Positions 5,283 through 6,531 of a stretch of DNA of 6,531 bases are shown here, piece after piece. This DNA comes from Chitinophagaceae bacterium. GTDB lineage: Bacteria > Bacteroidota > Bacteroidia > Chitinophagales > Chitinophagaceae. Positions within the stretch are counted from its first letter, which is position 1. The number at the start of each line of letters is the position of its first letter. The stretch is from positions 1 to 6,531 of the forward strand of contig CANIMM010000183.1 of NCBI GenBank assembly GCA_947468255.1. The letters are read 5' to 3'. A program made the position numbers and the translations under genes. Under the pieces are notes generated by a model. It saw only the letters and a list, made by a program, of their open reading frames with translations. It was not told where the DNA came from and did not search any database.

Positions 5283-6083
5283 ATGATACATTATAAGTCT
5301 AAGGAAGAGATTGAGTTAATGCGAGAAAGCAGTTTGCTGGTTAGTAAAACTTTGGCTGAAGTAGCCAAAATGATACGTCCAGGAATTTCTACTGCAGCAT
5401 TGGATAAAATAGCAGAGCAGTTTATTCTCGATCATGGAGCAACACCTTCTTTTAAAGGCTACCAAGATTTTCCATTTGCATGTTGTATCTCAGTGAATGA
5501 TGCTGTAGTGCATGGTTTTCCTACAAAGGATATTTTGAAGGAAGGAGATATTGTGTCGGTTGATGTGGGTGTTTTTAAAAACAATTTCCATGGCGATAGT
5601 GCATATACTTTTGCGTTGAATGATATATCATCCGAAGTAGTTGAGTTGCTCAGGGTTACTAAATCATCTCTTTTAAAAGGAATTGAAAAAGCTACCCATG
5701 GCAATAGGGTCGGTGACATTTCCTATGCTGTTCAATTTGCTACTGAAGCTGAGCATGGTTATGGTGTAGTGAGGGAATTGGTAGGCCATGGAATTGGAAG
5801 GCATTTACATGAAGACCCACAGGTGCCCAATTATGGCAAACGTGGTACGGGAGCAAAGTTAAAAGAAGGAATGGTGATTGCAATTGAACCTATGATTAAC
5901 CTAGGCACCAAGAATATTTTTCATGATAAGGATGGTTGGACGATTAGAACCGAGGACGGTAAACCCTCCGCTCATTTCGAACATACGATTTGTATTCAGC
6001 GGGGCAAAGCAGATATCCTTTCATCTTTTATAGAGATTGAGTCAGCAGAAAAATCGAATACTCATTTATTCTCGGATTATTAA
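5283..6083 (+). CDS. map: type I methionine aminopeptidase
   Basis: MetAP removes the initiator methionine from nascent proteins whose second residue is small, acting in the cytosol at the ribosome exit. The 266-aa product is a full-length type I enzyme with the pita-bread fold. All five metal ligands are in place: Asp94 (SVDVG), Asp105 (FHGD), His169 (VGHGIG), Glu202 (IEPM) and Glu233 (HFEH). The catalytic histidines His77 (VVHGFP) and His176 (LHEDP) are also present. There is no N-terminal zinc-finger extension, so it is the short bacterial form. The ATG start gives MIHYKSKEEIELMRES, typical of the family. It keeps its classical place after secY, but a strong terminator separates the two and a -7-like box lies just upstream, suggesting its own transcription. 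A second terminator follows. The roughly 30-residue tail after the last motif is a little longer than in E. coli. Confidence 0.97.
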   Translation: MIHYKSKEEIELMRESSLLVSKTLAEVAKMIRPGISTAALDKIAEQFILDHGATPSFKGYQDFPFACCISVNDAVVHGFPTKDILKEGDIVSVDVGVFKNNFHGDSAYTFALNDISSEVVELLRVTKSSLLKGIEKATHGNRVGDISYAVQFATEAEHGYGVVRELVGHGIGRHLHEDPQVPNYGKRGTGAKLKEGMVIAIEPMINLGTKNIFHDKDGWTIRTEDGKPSAHFEHTICIQRGKADILSSFIEIESAEKSNTHLFSDY

Positions 6084-6104
6084 TTTATCCTCCAACTTAT
6101 GGGG

Positions 6105-6140
6105 AGAAGGATTTGGCATGTTGTAAATCCTTTTATTATA
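6105..6140 (+). terminator. Rho-independent terminator after map
   Basis: AAGGATTT (6107-6114) and AAATCCTT (6125-6132) form a perfect 8-bp stem, extendable by a G-U and an A-T pair (6105-6106 with 6133-6134), around a 10-nt loop. It continues into a T-rich tail (6131-6140). It starts 21 nt after the map stop and likely ends the map transcript. The stem is A/T-rich and so weaker than the terminator after secY. The rest of the 115-nt map-flavoprotein spacer (6141-6198) is AT-rich with no convincing promoter. Confidence 0.72.
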
Positions 6141-6198
6141 ATTTATATTTTTCCGAATTCCTTGCTACAGTAACTCCCATAAAGTCAATAAGTTAATC

Positions 6199-6531
6199 AT
6201 GAAAAAAAGTCGCTTAATTGTTGTGGGGGGTGGAGCGGCCGGATTTTTTTGTGCGATCAATGCTGCACGGATGTCGCCAACACTAGAAGTGGTGATAGTA
6301 GAAAAAACCAGCAAATTGTTAAGTAAGGTTCGTGTCAGTGGCGGTGGTCGTTGTAATGTTACCCATGCCTGTTTTAGTATTGCCGAGATGATTAAAAAAT
6401 ATCCTCGCGGAGCTAGTTTTTTAAAAAAAGCATTCCATCATTTTTTTACTACTGATACCATCAACTGGTTCAAGGATAGGGGAGTAGAGTTGAAAACAGA
6501 GTCTGATGGCAGAATGTTTCCTTCATCCAAT
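6199..6531 (+). CDS. HI0933/BaiN-family FAD-dependent oxidoreductase, 3' end outside window
   Basis: The reading frame is open to the window edge; 111 residues are seen of a family that is usually about 400 aa. The N terminus MKKSRLIVVGGGAAGFFCAI carries the Rossmann FAD-binding GxGxxG motif (Gly10, Gly12, Gly15), with Glu35 at the end of the second strand as the likely FAD ribose ligand. VRVSGGGRCNVTH (44-56) and GRMFPSS (104-110) are hallmarks of the HI0933-like flavoprotein family (YhiN/BaiN relatives). One member, BaiN, is implicated in bile-acid dehydroxylation, but most have no known substrate, so only a general flavoprotein role is supported. The gene is unrelated to translation. It begins 115 nt after map, beyond a terminator, so it is probably a separate unit. 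The ATG at 6199 lies right before the Rossmann strand, as expected; no Shine-Dalgarno sequence is present. Confidence 0.9.
   Translation, partial: MKKSRLIVVGGGAAGFFCAINAARMSPTLEVVIVEKTSKLLSKVRVSGGGRCNVTHACFSIAEMIKKYPRGASFLKKAFHHFFTTDTINWFKDRGVELKTESDGRMFPSSN

Noticed and set aside
6121..6151. Promoter-like TTG (6121-6123), 20-nt gap, TATATTTT (6144-6151) before the flavoprotein gene
   Set aside because: The -7 match is imperfect, lies in very AT-rich DNA, and the -33 part sits inside the terminator loop after map; too weak to call.
1..6531. Mobile element, CRISPR array, tRNA/rRNA gene or defence system
   Set aside because: No terminal inverted repeats with a transposase, no regularly spaced direct repeats, no tRNA-like cloverleaf and no non-housekeeping gene cluster were seen; apart from the partial flavoprotein the content is core translation and secretion genes.

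Overview
The window is a 6.5 kb piece of the spc part of the ribosomal-protein supercluster, all on the + strand. In order it holds rplE (5' end cut off), rpsN, rpsH, rplF, rplR, rpsE, rpmD, rplO and secY, then map, then the first third of a HI0933/BaiN-type flavoprotein gene that runs off the right edge. The translated proteins, AT-rich spacers, lack of recognisable Shine-Dalgarno sequences, a TAAATTTG box matching the Bacteroidota -7 consensus (TAnnTTTG), and a zinc-free S14 all point to Bacteroidota. The Chitinophagales/Chitinophagaceae are my best guess, at low certainty. Nothing suggests mobile DNA, a phage, a CRISPR array or a novel multi-gene system.

Positions 1-5170 (rplE to secY) look like one transcription unit. 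The eight ribosomal proteins belong to both subunits: L5, L6, L18, L30 and L15 to the large one, S14, S8 and S5 to the small one. SecY, at the end, is the pore of the Sec translocon. Spacing is uneven: 14 nt (rplE-rpsN) and 27 nt (rplR-rpsE), but 78-142 nt at the other junctions. Nearly every long spacer contains at least one inverted repeat that could fold in RNA. The rpmD-rplO spacer has mutually exclusive pairings, and the rplO-secY spacer has a terminator-like hairpin with a T-tract.

Positions 5171-5282 contain a strong Rho-independent terminator (10-bp perfect stem) between secY and map, with a -7-like box directly after it. This suggests that map, the N-terminal methionine-removing enzyme, is at least partly transcribed separately. 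map is followed by a second terminator (about 6105-6140).

From 6199 a flavoprotein gene begins where many Bacteroidota carry infA-rpmJ-rpsM-rpsK-rpsD-rpoA-rplQ. The usual continuation is therefore absent immediately downstream and must lie further away or elsewhere in the genome. The main points of interest are this break in synteny and the structured spacers; the protein-coding content is ordinary core genome.
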